From Spirodela intermedia (taxonomy: Eukaryota > Streptophyta > Magnoliopsida > Alismatales > Araceae): a stretch of DNA of 64,000 bases. A program made the translations under genes and the position numbers. The notes under the pieces are model-generated. The model was not told the DNA's origin and searched no databases. It was given only the letters and a program-made list of their open reading frames with translations. The stretch lies in contig LR746273.1 in NCBI GenBank assembly GCA_902729315.2, positions 3,139,001-3,203,000 of the forward strand, written 5' to 3'. Each line of letters opens with the position of its first letter. Position 1 is the first letter of the stretch. Below are positions 1-13,500 of the stretch, in pieces.

Positions 1-181
1 GTTTAGATCATCTTCCTCCACGCCGTCAATTGGCCGCGTTCTTGTTGTTCCCTGCGCTGCAATAAACTTGATGGAAAGCAATTGCTCCAAAAGTAGAGGG
101 AGCGTCGCCCATTGCTATGGGCTCCTTCACGAGCCCATCCATCACATGTTGTTGGAGACTTTCTCTTCCTCCCTTCATCTA

Positions 182-226
<45 letters not shown>

Positions 227-3200
227 CATTTATATATGCATATATTTTCTGTCGTACCGTCAATTGACCGAGGTTGAAAAGTCATTGTACATTTATAGGG
301 CCTGCTGTCATTTGGAAAATGGAGTCGTCGAACGATATTTTATTGTGTAATTACTTTTTAACCAATCCATGGACAATCACAGCGTTACGTATCCGCAGCA
401 GTCGATCTTTTTTCACCCTTTTTGAAAGAAGATACCCTCGCTCATGCTCTTCATGGAGGGAAGGCATGCAAGGTCGTCCTTCATGACCACGTCTTTAATA
501 CCGTGTGAATCAAATGTGGAAAAATTAAAATGAATTTACCACCGGTGGAGCATGCGATATAATAAAATAATCCGTTTTTATTAATTAAGCAATTATTTTA
601 ACGCATACGCGGACGATTGATGGATGATCATGTTGGTTTCGGAAATATACTCATGGTCTTCTTACCCCTTCCACGATGCTATTATCCATCAGAGCTGTGA
701 GGACAGAGACAAGTCTGAAAACTATGAAGAAGTCACCGGCGTGTACGACGACCAGGAGTCCTTCCTAGGGGACGACTGATGCTATTCAATCAAAAGTGAG
801 ATCCGTACGATTCTTGCGCGTTCAGAATTCCGAGTGCAACTGCGGCTGACGGCCTGCTCGTCACCTATCGACGGTCTTCTGAGTTCACAATAATAATATA
901 CTGGACGATCCTCCTAACGGGCCCCGTCCCGACAAGAACGTCTGAATAGCGATGGAGATTTTGAAACCGACGAACACTCCAGAGGGAGAGGAGAAATTAG
1001 AGAGAGAGAGGAGGGGGGTGTGTTTCCGCATTTTAAAAGGCCCCAAGAGCCCCACGAGGGCACTCCTGGACAACCCGAGAGGCGTCATATCGTGCAGCGT
1101 ATCTCGAGACAAGATAAGATTGCCGACCTGAAATGAAAGAGCTTTGACAGTGGTTATTAAGGCGACCCGAGCGACTGATGTGAGATGCCACCCATACCGT
1201 CCACGTCGTGCAACAAGGAGTGGGCCTGCCGGGCCAAAAAAATCTGCATCTGGTGTCGAGACGTTTGCTGTGGCCTTTGACTAAGCTCCAGGAGGTTTTC
1301 CGGGGGGACGGGCGAGCAGGTTTCAGCCGTCCATGGCGTAGAGTTCTCCCTCTTCTCCCCCGATCTCTATCTTCCGATCTGTATCTTTATTTCGGGGGAG
1401 ATATAATCGAAGGATCTCCGCCGAAATGGTTTCGAGGTATCGTTGTAGGCTACTTTGTTCTGAACTACGGGACCAGAAAGGTTTCATGGCCCTTAGGGCC
1501 GAGGTTTCGCAGGTTGGAGAAACAGATAAGGTTTCGAAATTCAATGATTTTTATGCCGGGGGGTCTGTTAATGATAAATGATAGAAAAACATACCCATGA
1601 TGTCCCCTTTCTCCTTTTCTAACTTATACTCTAGTTCGCAAGCACCTGCGATTGATTGAAATGAGGAGATAAAAATAATCCAAGAATGTTCTAGGAGTGA
1701 ATTACCTTTTCACACTAAAAATCGCGACTTTCAAGGTGTATCTATTTCTAATTTATTAAACCAAATCGCGGAAACTACCGAACGGAGTGCGCTGGCAGTG
1801 AATACTAGAAGCTCCGGGAATAATCTTAGTCTGTGACGAACAAAACTGTTAAGCATCGATCAAAATTTTAGATCGGCAATTTTTAATCAAAATGCCTAAG
1901 AAGGGATTAAAAAAATAGTAGGGGACGAAAATTTGAAAGGCTTTCTAATCATGTAATTCCTTAGCATAGATTAATGGATAATTAAGCCTACTTTTAGTTA
2001 TTTTTCAATAAAAAAATTAAGTCAACGTCATTCTTCTCCCAGAATATCCATCAATATCTATGAATGCCTCAGAATATAATCCTAACCACAAAAATAAATA
2101 ATTCATCATTAGATTATACGACACTACATCTATATGTTTTACATTTTTGATGAATAAAATGCATAATTCGCAGGATCAATGTCCCTAAAAGGTCTTTGAC
2201 TCATTAAAAGTGCTCCAAGGTTATGTGTCATCATGTTAATTTAGACTAAATAATTTTAGATTGGTACTTGATTGAATTCTATTTTGGATTTTCTACTTGT
2301 CAATACTAAAATTGGGAGTAAATTGGGACAGAATTGAGAGCCATATTAAATTGATAAAGGAACTTGAAAAGCTTTAGAAAGTTGCAATTCTTGGAAATTT
2401 TACATCTCTAACCGATGGAAGAAAGAAAACGGAAAAGACATAAAATGATTTCAACATCCTGACCATTTATCTCCATCTGATTAGCGTATTTATGCTGGTT
2501 TTAAGGTTTGGAACCCAAAGATAAGCGTGAAAACAAATTTCTCAGAGCTTCAATGAGGTTGAATGGTCTCAATCTGTGATTTCCATTATATTTTGTCAAA
2601 ATGTCACGAAGGTGTTTCTAATGTTGAAGGCGGAAGCAATGCGTTTTCTCCTGTTGTCTTAAATTCAGAGATAAACGGATAGGTGTAAAAGTCCAATTAG
2701 ATGTGTACTATCGGACTATAGAAAAAAACTACAATCAAATTTTATTCATTGCATAAAGCATCAGGTGAAAGTATTTATTTATTCACATTATTAGAAGTTC
2801 ACAGAATTACACTGTGAAGGAAGTTACGTTAGCTTCCAGAACTACAAAATAATCATAAAAGTAATAGATCATCTACCACTGTTAAGAGTTTTTTTAAAAC
2901 TGATGAACAAAAGACATCGATTTAGATTACACAAGTGGCAATCTTTTATATTCATTTGAAGTGGGTAGAAAGGGAAGAACAATGATTTTCGGATGAAGCT
3001 CGAAGAAATATTCTTAGTGGTTTCAGTGCATTTTTCATAATACCTCAAGCGAATCAAAGTATATAAAATGATTTCATCTTTCACTTTATATATTGTGAAA
3101 GAAAGCTAGAGCAGCCAAAAGGAATTGGAAAGAAATAATGAACGTGGAAGACTTTTTCAACTTTCTAGGTTTCAAAGAATTTCAATTCCATTGTTTTACA

Positions 3201-4582
3201 TGTGTTGTGTATGTTCATTATTGATTAATATTATTTTTCACTGAACATATATGGATTGAAAGAGCTTTCTTGTTTGTCTATTCGTGTTATGCTATCTTTT
3301 TTGCTTTCGTTGGTTTTATAAACGCGAAAAGCACAAATATTAATGAATATGAAGGTCGTCATCAAAGTCTTAGTAATATTTGTATGAAGAATATTGTACA
3401 TTCTAGTTGTATGACAAAAACTTAGTTCAAGAGTTTATGCACTAACTTGCTCTTGGCATTGACCACCATATTCAAACGTTTCTGCAACCTAAGATAACTG
3501 TTGTCCATCAAGATTTGTATTTTCCTTGGTGAAGCTCATTGATCATACCATTGATCTATATTTTATATCTTAATGTGAAAATCGCACCAATGACCAAAAA
3601 TCGAAAACATGCAAATCGTACTATTTTAGACTAAGACCTGAAAATAAACAAACCATTGTTGTGAAAGACGAATATTAACACCATATTTTGAACCTTAGTG
3701 TGATTTGTCAATGTGCCACTTGATGACTTTAGGAACCCAAAGCAAAGTTTTCCTTAACTAGGCGATGGCAGAATTACCCATGTGTATCAAGTGGTGTCAA
3801 GCTCATTGGCTATGGAGATACCAGGCTCCCGATTGGAGAGGTCAACCCAACTATTCTACACTGAAAAGCTGACACAACTCTTAGGAGACCATTCAATTGG
3901 ATCCCCAAAATTAGATCAAGCAAAAGGCAATGTTCAAGCTATAAATATGAATATTTAAGAAATTTATACGTAGTGGCATTTGATCGTACAAGCTATAAGT
4001 ACTGTGGAGTGGGGACAGAAAGACAGAAATACTGAAAAGAAAAAACAAGGCCCATTCAGTCAATTCATCTAAGAACCAATTCCAATGCCTCCAAGACTGA
4101 CGGGCAAGGAGCATCCAAGACTATTGCCAAATTTGGTAAGTTTCAGTAACCTGTGATGAACCTCTTCAATGGAGGAACTCTAAGGGGAGGGGAGGGGCGT
4201 CATCAGATCCGGTCATCCTTCCAAAGACATAACCACATACATGCATGCATGTATACATATGGACATGGTCCACAGGGATGTGGGTGAGAAACAGCTTATA
4301 GTTCCCCAGAATCATCAGAGATTTCCCCGGCATTGTATAAGAAATCAGCATTCTCGCAGACTAAATGTGAGATGCTGGGTAGCCTCCAAGGTTCTTGAGT
4401 ATGCTGATTAACCTGCTAACAACTGGGTGTAAGAAGGGGAGTAAAGAACAAGAGAAAAGAAAGGGTGGTGACCAAAAGACCCTCCCCCCCTCCTTCCCAC
4501 TCTCTCTCCTTCACACCTTTGGCGAGAGAATCACGATGAACCAAATGATACAAGCCTTTTGACTTCCTTGTTTACCATAATC
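1..4582. other. Gene-free left flank
   Basis: I find no exon chain or conserved protein here. The first 1.6 kb is less AT-rich and holds a few open frames (for example 1208-1600 plus and 885-1112 minus) with no recognisable domain. From about 1.6 kb the DNA is AT-rich with only short frames. The right end (about 4.2-4.58 kb) should hold the 3' UTR of the minus-strand SPF31-like gene. No transposon termini were recognised. Confidence 0.6.
189..220. repeat. (CT)n microsatellite
   Basis: About 16 uninterrupted CT dinucleotides on the plus strand. It is the first of many CT/GA tracts in the window and is not associated with a gene I can support. Confidence 0.9.
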
Positions 4583-7500
4583 TTAGCCCCTTTTGACTGG
4601 TCTCTGAACGTAGGACTTGTTTGGATCTTCTGTCTTCAGCTTTGGTGGTCGAATCTCCCCCTTCTTACCCTGAGTGAAGAAGAACCAAATCCTGGGTCAG
4701 CCTTCTTTTTTTTTTCTTCTTTTTTTTTTAAGAACCCTGTAAATAAGCTTTCTGCAAGAGTAATCACCTTCTTGCCTGCCTTCATGAAATCCCTCCAGCT
4801 AGAAACCTAAGAAAATTATAGGGATGCAAACATCAGGATCTGGCATTTCGATTTCCAGATACAGATCAAAATAATAAATAATTTCAGAATATTTGTCTCA
4901 AGGAAATCGGTCGCTTTTAGAAGGAAAAAAACTCTAAGAAGGCACTGTTCAAAGTTTATGTGCGAGTAAAAACTAAAGAATCTTGTGTGTGAAGAAAAAA
5001 TTGCAGATCTTTGCACGCTCAAAATTATACCAGAGAATCTATCTGATCGAGTTATATCGTTACCTAATTTGATAAATGGAACGTAGCTCACAATCTAAGT
5101 TCACTATAGGGAAGTATGTTTCCTCCTCGAAAAAGGTTCAATAATGGTTGACTGGAATCCAACATACACAGAGCAGAGCAGAGCTCAGACAAACTCTGAA
5201 CAAATGGACAAGGATCAGGGTATATGATGGGTGGTCAACAATATGCCATCCGTATACTCTGAGTCCTCATTGAAGAAGTACCTTGAAACTATAGGGAACT
5301 ATGGTGAGGAACAGGTCAAAAGAAGAATTTCTGAGCTTATCGATTTTTCATTGAATGCTTTCAAACAAGGAGAGTTTTTCTCACTAAATATCTCATGTAT
5401 CCGGCACACAGAAGGATTTATGCATACAACCACCGCGGATTGAAGGGTATGCGCCAAACTTGAGCTTCTAGTTTATGTTAGCAAGATCTTGATTGGAAAA
5501 AACTGAATATCTGGGCGTCAAAAGCTTTCTATTCGGAGAGTACCCTGATGAGATACGCAAATCAGAAATTAACTGATAACGAGGAAAAGAAATCATCCAG
5601 TATGGCTGTTTCGGGTTTTTTCTTAATACATCAATTATGTTATAAAGCAAGGGGTTAGTTAGCAAAGGGACACAGGTTTAACAACTTGCCAGATTGCAAA
5701 AATTATTTCCGTCAAATATCTCCAATGTCAGAATCAAGCCCACTATAAACACATCTACCACAGAGAGTTTCGATTAGGGGGAGAGATTTCGACAACAGAA
5801 GTGAAGATTAGAGTACTGGGTCAGCTTCTTCCATGCCTTCTTCTGAGGGGCCAACGTAACAACGTAAAATTATGTTAACATAATTTTCACATGTCTAAAA
5901 ATAAAATTTAAATATTACCCAGATATGAATATTAAGCACATTTACATAATAATCAATATATAATATGATAGAAAGCAGCACGGTAAATATTTCTGATTTA
6001 GAGAAAGATCTACAAAGTTGTGAAGCGTAGAGTGGAATAAGATGAAACTGAACAAACCCGTTCCTCTCTGGTTCCTTCCCATTGCTCCTCATGCTCACGC
6101 TTTCTTTTCCACATTTCCTTGGTTTCTTCTTCGTCCTTCTTTAATCTTCCTTCTTCCTCTGAAATCTGCGGATCGAACAATGAAATGTGCACATAAATAA
6201 AAACTATTAATTATTATCCAATAGACAATCAAGTTGTATGTTATGTCACCCTCATTTGCATTTTTCTCCGACGCCATTCTTGATCTGTTAATAGCTCACG
6301 AACTTTCTGTTTTAACAAGAGCAGGAATTCTTCTGATTGCTCGTACTGTTGCTCATATTTTCCCTGAAACAACAGGCAAATTTATCAGTTAATTAAACTA
6401 AAACGATATATTGTGCATACCTACAGTAGAAAGTCAAATAAAACCAATAAGAATGCAACTGTAAAATACATAAGAAAATTTACACCCTTGCCATACAGGA
6501 TGCCACCACATGAGTAAAGACATTTGCTACAGGCACAGAATAATAAGTCCAATCAGTCTGATACAAGTATCAATATCTGCCAAGAGATGCCAAAATATTA
6601 CCATTTATCATCTATTCAACAAAAAGAATGCTCAATTCAGTTGATATTGAGTTGGCTATGATTTTGATGACACAGTATAGAAATTTTCACCCATCTTCGA
6701 TGACCAATAGATCATGATCTCATGAAGAACCGAGTTCCTTCATCAACGTTTGATAGAATTCTTGTTCTGACAATAAATTGTAAGGCGTGGAGAATGAGGC
6801 CCCTCCTCTGGAAGCTGACGAATCGCTGCTCCTCTTTCATTATGCCATCCAAAAATTAGCATAATTCCAACCGTATCTGATTAAAAATGTGTCCTATCGT
6901 CTCATAAAAATCAAACAACTATATAACCTATGAAATCATATAATAGAAGCACAATCTTCACAATACCAAACAAGTTCCTCCCACTAAGAACGAGTTATGT
7001 CTATCTTTACAATATGCATTCCTCCACATTAGGCCCAAGTGTTTGAGATACCTAGGTTTCATCAACCATACATCCTCCAGATCAACAAGGCCACGAGCTG
7101 ACATGCTGAAGCCACTTCCCTGACCATCTATCTTGCACCTACTTCCTTCTTGTGCCCAACCATCTACTGTGCACCGAGATCACCAAGATACTCGCTACTC
7201 TGCACAGCCTTCAAAAAGAATTAATGTTCTCAAATCGCATTGTTTTGCAATATAGTTTCAACCATCCCCATCAGCAAGATTATTTAACATTTGGATGCAA
7301 TCTTATCTCCGAGTAGATGAAGATGTGATACATCAGAAGAGAACTTCATTATCACATCCATTCCAATGCCATGTGTCACTATTGACAACCAAAGTTTTAT
7401 CACTCTTAAGCGAGGAGGTGACGACTTCGTCAAATTCATTGGCATGAGAAGATGCATCAAACATTTAAAATTCCACACACTAGTAATATGGAAGCTATAA

Positions 7501-10500
7501 TCTTTGACATAAACATGTCCTCTGAGAGCAACCACAAGGACTGAGAATTTCCAATTAATCTTGAAAGCCAATCCAAGAAACATAATGTAACACAACCTAA
7601 CTGTCCAGAAAATGAAAGATCAGCATGAAACTAATACCCATTAGAAACTATCTCAATGTAGGGAAACTAATGTCTGAAGAATTACATTCTCTTCTCACAT
7701 TTATTTCGCTCGTGAAGCCATATTATAGGCTATAATATAAGTCTCACCTTCCCACACAAGTCAAACAGCTCCAAATACATTTTCCCCCTTACCTTAAAAT
7801 ATGCAAACTGCAAACCGTTCCTAAAAGTTGCAAATACTTGATGAGATCTACCTTAAACGTATTCTGAAATGAACTTCTCAGAGTGTTATGGAGAATAGTA
7901 ATGCTGGATAGGTTCGTAAGGTAGATTTCACAGCAAATATTTCCTTTCATACATGCACACCAAAGACTGTTGAAGTGAAACAAATTTCACCAGAAGATAG
8001 CTAAGATACAGGCTGGTTGATCCCTTCAGAGTCATGCAACATAGATGCAACTCAATAACAGTGATTATGCTGGCAAAATCAGCGTTCAGTTCCAGAAGCA
8101 TTCAAGTAACGGATATCCGTCTTTGATTCACCATCTACAAACATAACGACCCCACAAAACTACAAACCTGAAACGAGACAAGTGCATGACATAAACTCAA
8201 AAAATCAAGTTAAACTCACACCCTGAACCAGAAGAAAAGGAGGACAGCAAAAAAGAATCGTTTGTCAATCCAACAGAGTTTAACAGAGAATAGAACTGGT
8301 CATGCTTCAGTTTGATGGTTTAACCAGTTCCTACAAACCCCAGACTTATTGAAGGATAGTGAATAAGTCCAGCTGAGATTTGGAGAAGGATAACAATGGG
8401 AAGAAGGGAATAGAGAGTTACACCCAGGTGAAAAAAATCATAATGGGAGATTTAGCGCCAATGATGTTAACATATATAAGGGAAACATTGAATAAATGAG
8501 AGAGAAAAAAAAGAACGAAGTTAATTTCTGAGAAAAGGTAAAGAGAAAACAGGGGAAAACAATAATTACAGAAAAGAGGTTAACATCAGATATTTGGAAA
8601 AGAATCATTAGCTGAGGAAGTTTGCAGATCTATCACCCGGAGGGTATTGACGGTAGGAGTTGGGCATATATAGCAAGAGAGGGAATGCAAAGAAGATGTC
8701 CTCGAACCCCTTTAAATATGATAACCTCTCCACTGGTAAACAAATTGATCCAGGTTTGATCCTGTTTGATAGGTAGGAAATTACATGACCATAAAGCGGG
8801 TTAGATGATCTAAACACCTAACATAACTGCTACTTTCTGCACATGGTGTCAGTGCCTCATTCATATATAGAAGATGGATTGAGCCAACATTGGTAAACGC
8901 CGAGAAGGTCAAGCCATAAAATACAAGAGAACAACAGGGAAATCTGACAATCAAATAATTCTCTTGGAGGTAGAAGAGGAAGATCAACTGATATGGGATA
9001 CATACATTCACAAGACAGCTTAACTGGACCAAGGAAAACCAGAAATCGAGCATATACCAAGAAACTTTGGAACTTGTGGACAAAGTTAAATGAGAATAAA
9101 AGTTTACAAAACTTGAATCAAAGTTAAATGAGAATAAAAGTTTACAAAACTTGAATCAAAGTTAAATGAGAATAAAAGTTTACAAAACTTGAATCAAAGT
9201 AAAAATAATTTTTTGAGTTGATCACAAATTAAAGTAATTGATTCATATGAAAAGATCTTCGAAATATGAATCCAAATATTCCTATTCGCAAGAAAGCAAA
9301 CCAGGGAGACAACTTATGAGCAATAATTGTCAGGTGTATACAAATCTTACCTCATCAACCAATGATTTTATTTTAGAGGCATTGTCTTTTTTCAACTGCC
9401 TCTTTCTCTTTACTCGTAGTTCTTCTGCATTATAAAAAATCAACCATTATGTCCAGGTAGAAGAATTTCATTAATAAAATGACACAAGAATAGTCAAAAC
9501 GTCGATTCTTCACACAGGTTAAACGTACTGTGGTACGAAAAATAAATAATAAGACTCTTACATGGACGAAGATAGAATACTTGATAATATGCAAATAATT
9601 TTGTGACTCTGGGACGAAGAGAACATATATCTTCCCCAGGCACTTAAATATATAGATAGGTAAATATATATACAGATAATACATGGAGAATAGGAGAGTA
9701 CTACAACATGGCTGCTTCTAGAAGGATGAAGGAAACAACATGCGTGAGCTCTGTGGAGAGAGAGATGATAGGACAAGCTATGAAAATGAGGGCTAATTGA
9801 CGAGAGGGGGAAGATGGGGCTCTTTCACCTCCTTAGCCCCTACCTTTCCTCCATAGACGTCAGCAATCATGCAAGACAGAGAGTAAGATGCAGACAGCCA
9901 ACATTGGTGAGCCATCTCCTTGATCACATATTTTTTTCAACTTTTTCTCCAACTGTGCTCTCATGGATAAGGAAGAGCTCCGTTTCTTAACTTTCTGTCA
10001 AACCAGGATCTTGATCTTCTTGATCAAGTCTTCACCCTCCCTTCCCACTAGAGCCGCCTAGAAAATCCCATTAGAATAGATTCACGAAAGGTCTTAATTC
10101 AAATCACCTCTACACCAGTTTAAACACCAGTTACATCTATAGTGGGCCAAGCCCTCTTATTTTGAAGAAAGAAAGGGAGAACCCATTAAGTAGTCCATAA
10201 TTAACTCACTTAAGGGTCCAAATAGAAGAGAGACACTACAATAATGAGATCCTAGCTTGTCTAACACCACCCTAAAAGTTGGGTGTGGATGTTAGACATG
10301 CCCAACTTGAATACAAGCTTCTGTAGAGTTGGTCCTGGCAGCCCCTTTGATGAATATATCTGCCACTTGATTAAAAGAATTGATAAACAACAAGTTTATC
10401 ATCCCTTCTTTAATATTTTCCTTGATAAAATGGTGATCTAATTCAATATGCTTTGTCCTATCATGCTGGACTGGATTAGGGGCAATGGCGATAGCTGATT

Positions 10501-13500
10501 GATTGTCATGGTACAACTTGATACAACCTTGAGAATACAGATGTAGATCTTCAATTAGTATTTTTATCTCTATTGCTTTACATATACCTTGAGCCATAAC
10601 TCTAAACTTAGCTCCTGCACTAGATCTAGACACCACATTTTTCTTCTTACTTCTCCATGAGACTAGATTTCCACCGATGAAGGAACAACATCCAGATGTC
10701 GACCTCTTGTCACTTACTGATCCTACATAACCTGTGTCTGTATATATACAGTACTATCACCACCTCGTGAAAATAATAGGCCTTGTCCTACAGCATTCTT
10801 CAAATATTCTAGAATACGATATGCTGCCTATAAGTGAATTTCTCTTGGGTCATTTATGAATTGACTCAAGGAACTCACAACATGCCACATCTTGTCTGGT
10901 ATGATTCAGATAAATCAATTTTTTAATCAACCTTTGGAAGGAACCCTCATTTATTGGAGGACTGTCACCTCCTGCTCCAAGTTTCACATTTATATCCACT
11001 AGTGTGACTGTTGGTTTACAAGCAAGTTGTCCAGTTTCTTGAAGGAGATTAACAGTATATTTATGTTGAGAAATAAAGATACCTTCTTTCAAGTGTGCCA
11101 CCTCAATACCAAGAAAATACCTTAATCTCCCAAGAGACTTAATATCAAACTCTTGTAAGAGGTTTTAACTCAAATTTTGGATTTCATTTTTGTCATCACC
11201 TGTGAACAATATATCATTGACATATATAATTAATATAGTCATACATCCACACGAATTATGTTTGATGAACAAAGTATGATCTGCATTATTCTGTTTATAT
11301 CCTTGACTTTTCATTGTCTTGGTGAACCTCTCAAACCAAGCTCGAGGAGACTGTTTGAGACCATAGAGGGCTTTATTTAGTCTACAAGCCACTCCTGATT
11401 GATTGAATAGTAGATATCCTGGGGGTATAGTCATGTAGACTTCTTCCAGTTCTCCATGTAGAAATGTATTTTTGATATCAAATTGATGTATTTCCCAATT
11501 CAACTTAGCTGCCAGAGAAATCAATATTCTCACGATGTTAACCTTAAAAACTGGAGCAAAGGTCTCGAGATAGTCAATCCCATATGATTGAGTATAGCCT
11601 TTTGCGACCAATCATGCCTTATATCTTTCAAGCGACCCATCTATATTGAATTTCGGGGTATATACCCATTTACACCCCACAGCCTTCTTACCAACTGTAA
11701 GGACCTTATGTGACCTATTTATCATTAAATAATTAATGAATCTGGAGATATTTGGTATCATGTGATCTGTGGCACCAATATCAATAATCCAATGTATTCT
11801 AATAGCATTATTGAAAAATACTTTGTTTTCACCTGAGCATGCAAATGAAGTAGAACTCAACATGTTTTTGAGTCAATCTAGTTCTTCCGTTATCTCCATA
11901 AGTTCCCCCCCACATTCATGAGCAGGCTCTCCTGTTTGCTCCTTCAACTACCCTTGTTCTCCACCTTCATGACTTTGCGAAGTGGCAACATATACCTTTC
12001 GATTTTGTTAGGGCTTACCGTGCAACTTCCAACAGGTTTTTCTAGTATGTCTTTTGCATTTGCAAAAAGAACACCAAAGACTATCCTTATAGTCATTTGC
12101 GGCCCTCTATCCTTGATTAGTTGAATTCTTCTTATCTTGCTAAACTTCTTGGCTTAATTTTTTTTCAGTTTTCTTGGTGAAAAACGCAATTGGGCTAGGC
12201 CTTGATGGATCTGAGAGTAGACACAGTCTCTTCCTCCATAAAAATACCGATGGCTTCATCCAAATTTGGTGCCCTCTCTCTAGGATCTAACTCCAAAGAC
12301 TCTCATATTTTGGATTGAAAGTCATTGGGAAGGTAAACATTCTCTGCTTCAATATGTAATTTCTTTCTTCAAAGTGAGGATTCGTCATAGGCCAATAATG
12401 ATCAATCTCACGCCATATACCCTTCAACTCACATGATAACTCCATGATTGTCTTCTCCCCTTGTATTACCCTCACTATTTTGGAATTCAGCCTATAGATC
12501 TTTCAATCATTCTGCTGTTTAGAGCAATTCTTGTGGACTTCACTCCACAATTCTTTCACAGTAACCATATAAAGAAAGTTATCACACATATTTGTTGTCA
12601 TGGTTCCAGGAAGCCATGAATGAATAAGGGCTTCCTCGTATTTCCAAATTTTGTAATTCAGATCATTCATACCAATAGGATCATCAATTAGATGCTCCGA
12701 AAAACCTCTCCCAAGGAAAGTTAACTCCACAAATTTCTCCCATTTGTACAGATTGATACGATTAAATTTCAAGCGCTCATGCATACCTAGCAGCGCATAC
12801 ATTGTCTTGTCTCAGCCACCAACAATTGCTGTCATGACTGAGTTGGAGGCAGAAGTTTCTTGCCCCATTGACATCTCCTGTTTCTTGATTCTTGAAATCA
12901 AGAATTGCTCTCAACTGACCTCCCGAATGCTTGCTTCCAATTGCTGGAAGGCATGTCCTTGTCCTTGCGATGCTTCACACCTTGACCAGCTCTAATACCA
13001 TGTCAAACCAGGATCTTGATCTTCTTGATCAGGTCTTCGCCCTCCCTTCTCACTGGAGTCGCCTAGAAAATCCCATTGGAGTAGATTCACGAAAAGTCTT
13101 ACTTCAATTCACCTCTACACCGGTTTAAAATACTAGTTACATCTATAGTGGGCCAAGCCCTTTTATTTTGAAGAAAGAAAGGGAAAGCCCATTAAGTAGT
13201 CCATAATTGATTCACTTAAGGGCCCAAATAGAAGAAGATACTACAATAACGAAATCCTAGCTTGTATGACACTTTTGTACTTCAAAACATCCCTTTTTAC
13301 TTACAAGGTTGTCTGATACTCTCTGATTTAGTGGAACAGGCAATAGTGACTTGCTCCATGAGTATGCCTCTAATTTCAAAATGATGCACGAGTCCACTCG
13401 ATTTTAAGATCAAATCAAAACAGACCCTTCAGGCACATTGACTACACCTAGACCTTCAGCTATAGAATATAAGTCCAGCTGTAATGGACCTTTACAGGTC

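Larger units (their letters stand above)
9996..13271 (-). mobile_element. Ty1-copia LTR retrotransposon, internally deleted
   Basis: Two direct repeats of about 271 bp (9996-10266 and 13001-13271) flank gag- and pol-like remnants read on the minus strand. A tRNA-iMet-type primer binding site follows the 5' LTR. Each LTR has TG...CA ends. The flanks CTTTC (9991-9995) and CTTTT (13272-13276) look like a 5-bp target duplication with one change. Gene order (gag, protease, RT, RNase H) fits copia, but the integrase is absent and total length is 3.28 kb, below the roughly 5 kb of complete copia elements. It sits in the same orientation as its host gene, within SPF31-like intron 4. Confidence 0.93.

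Noticed and set aside
885-1112. 75-codon minus-strand frame
   Set aside because: Contains repeat-derived SLS text and matches no family I recognise.
1208-1600. 130-codon open frame near the left end
   Set aside because: No domain, no splice partners and low-complexity flanks. It is overlapped antisense by another frame of similar quality.
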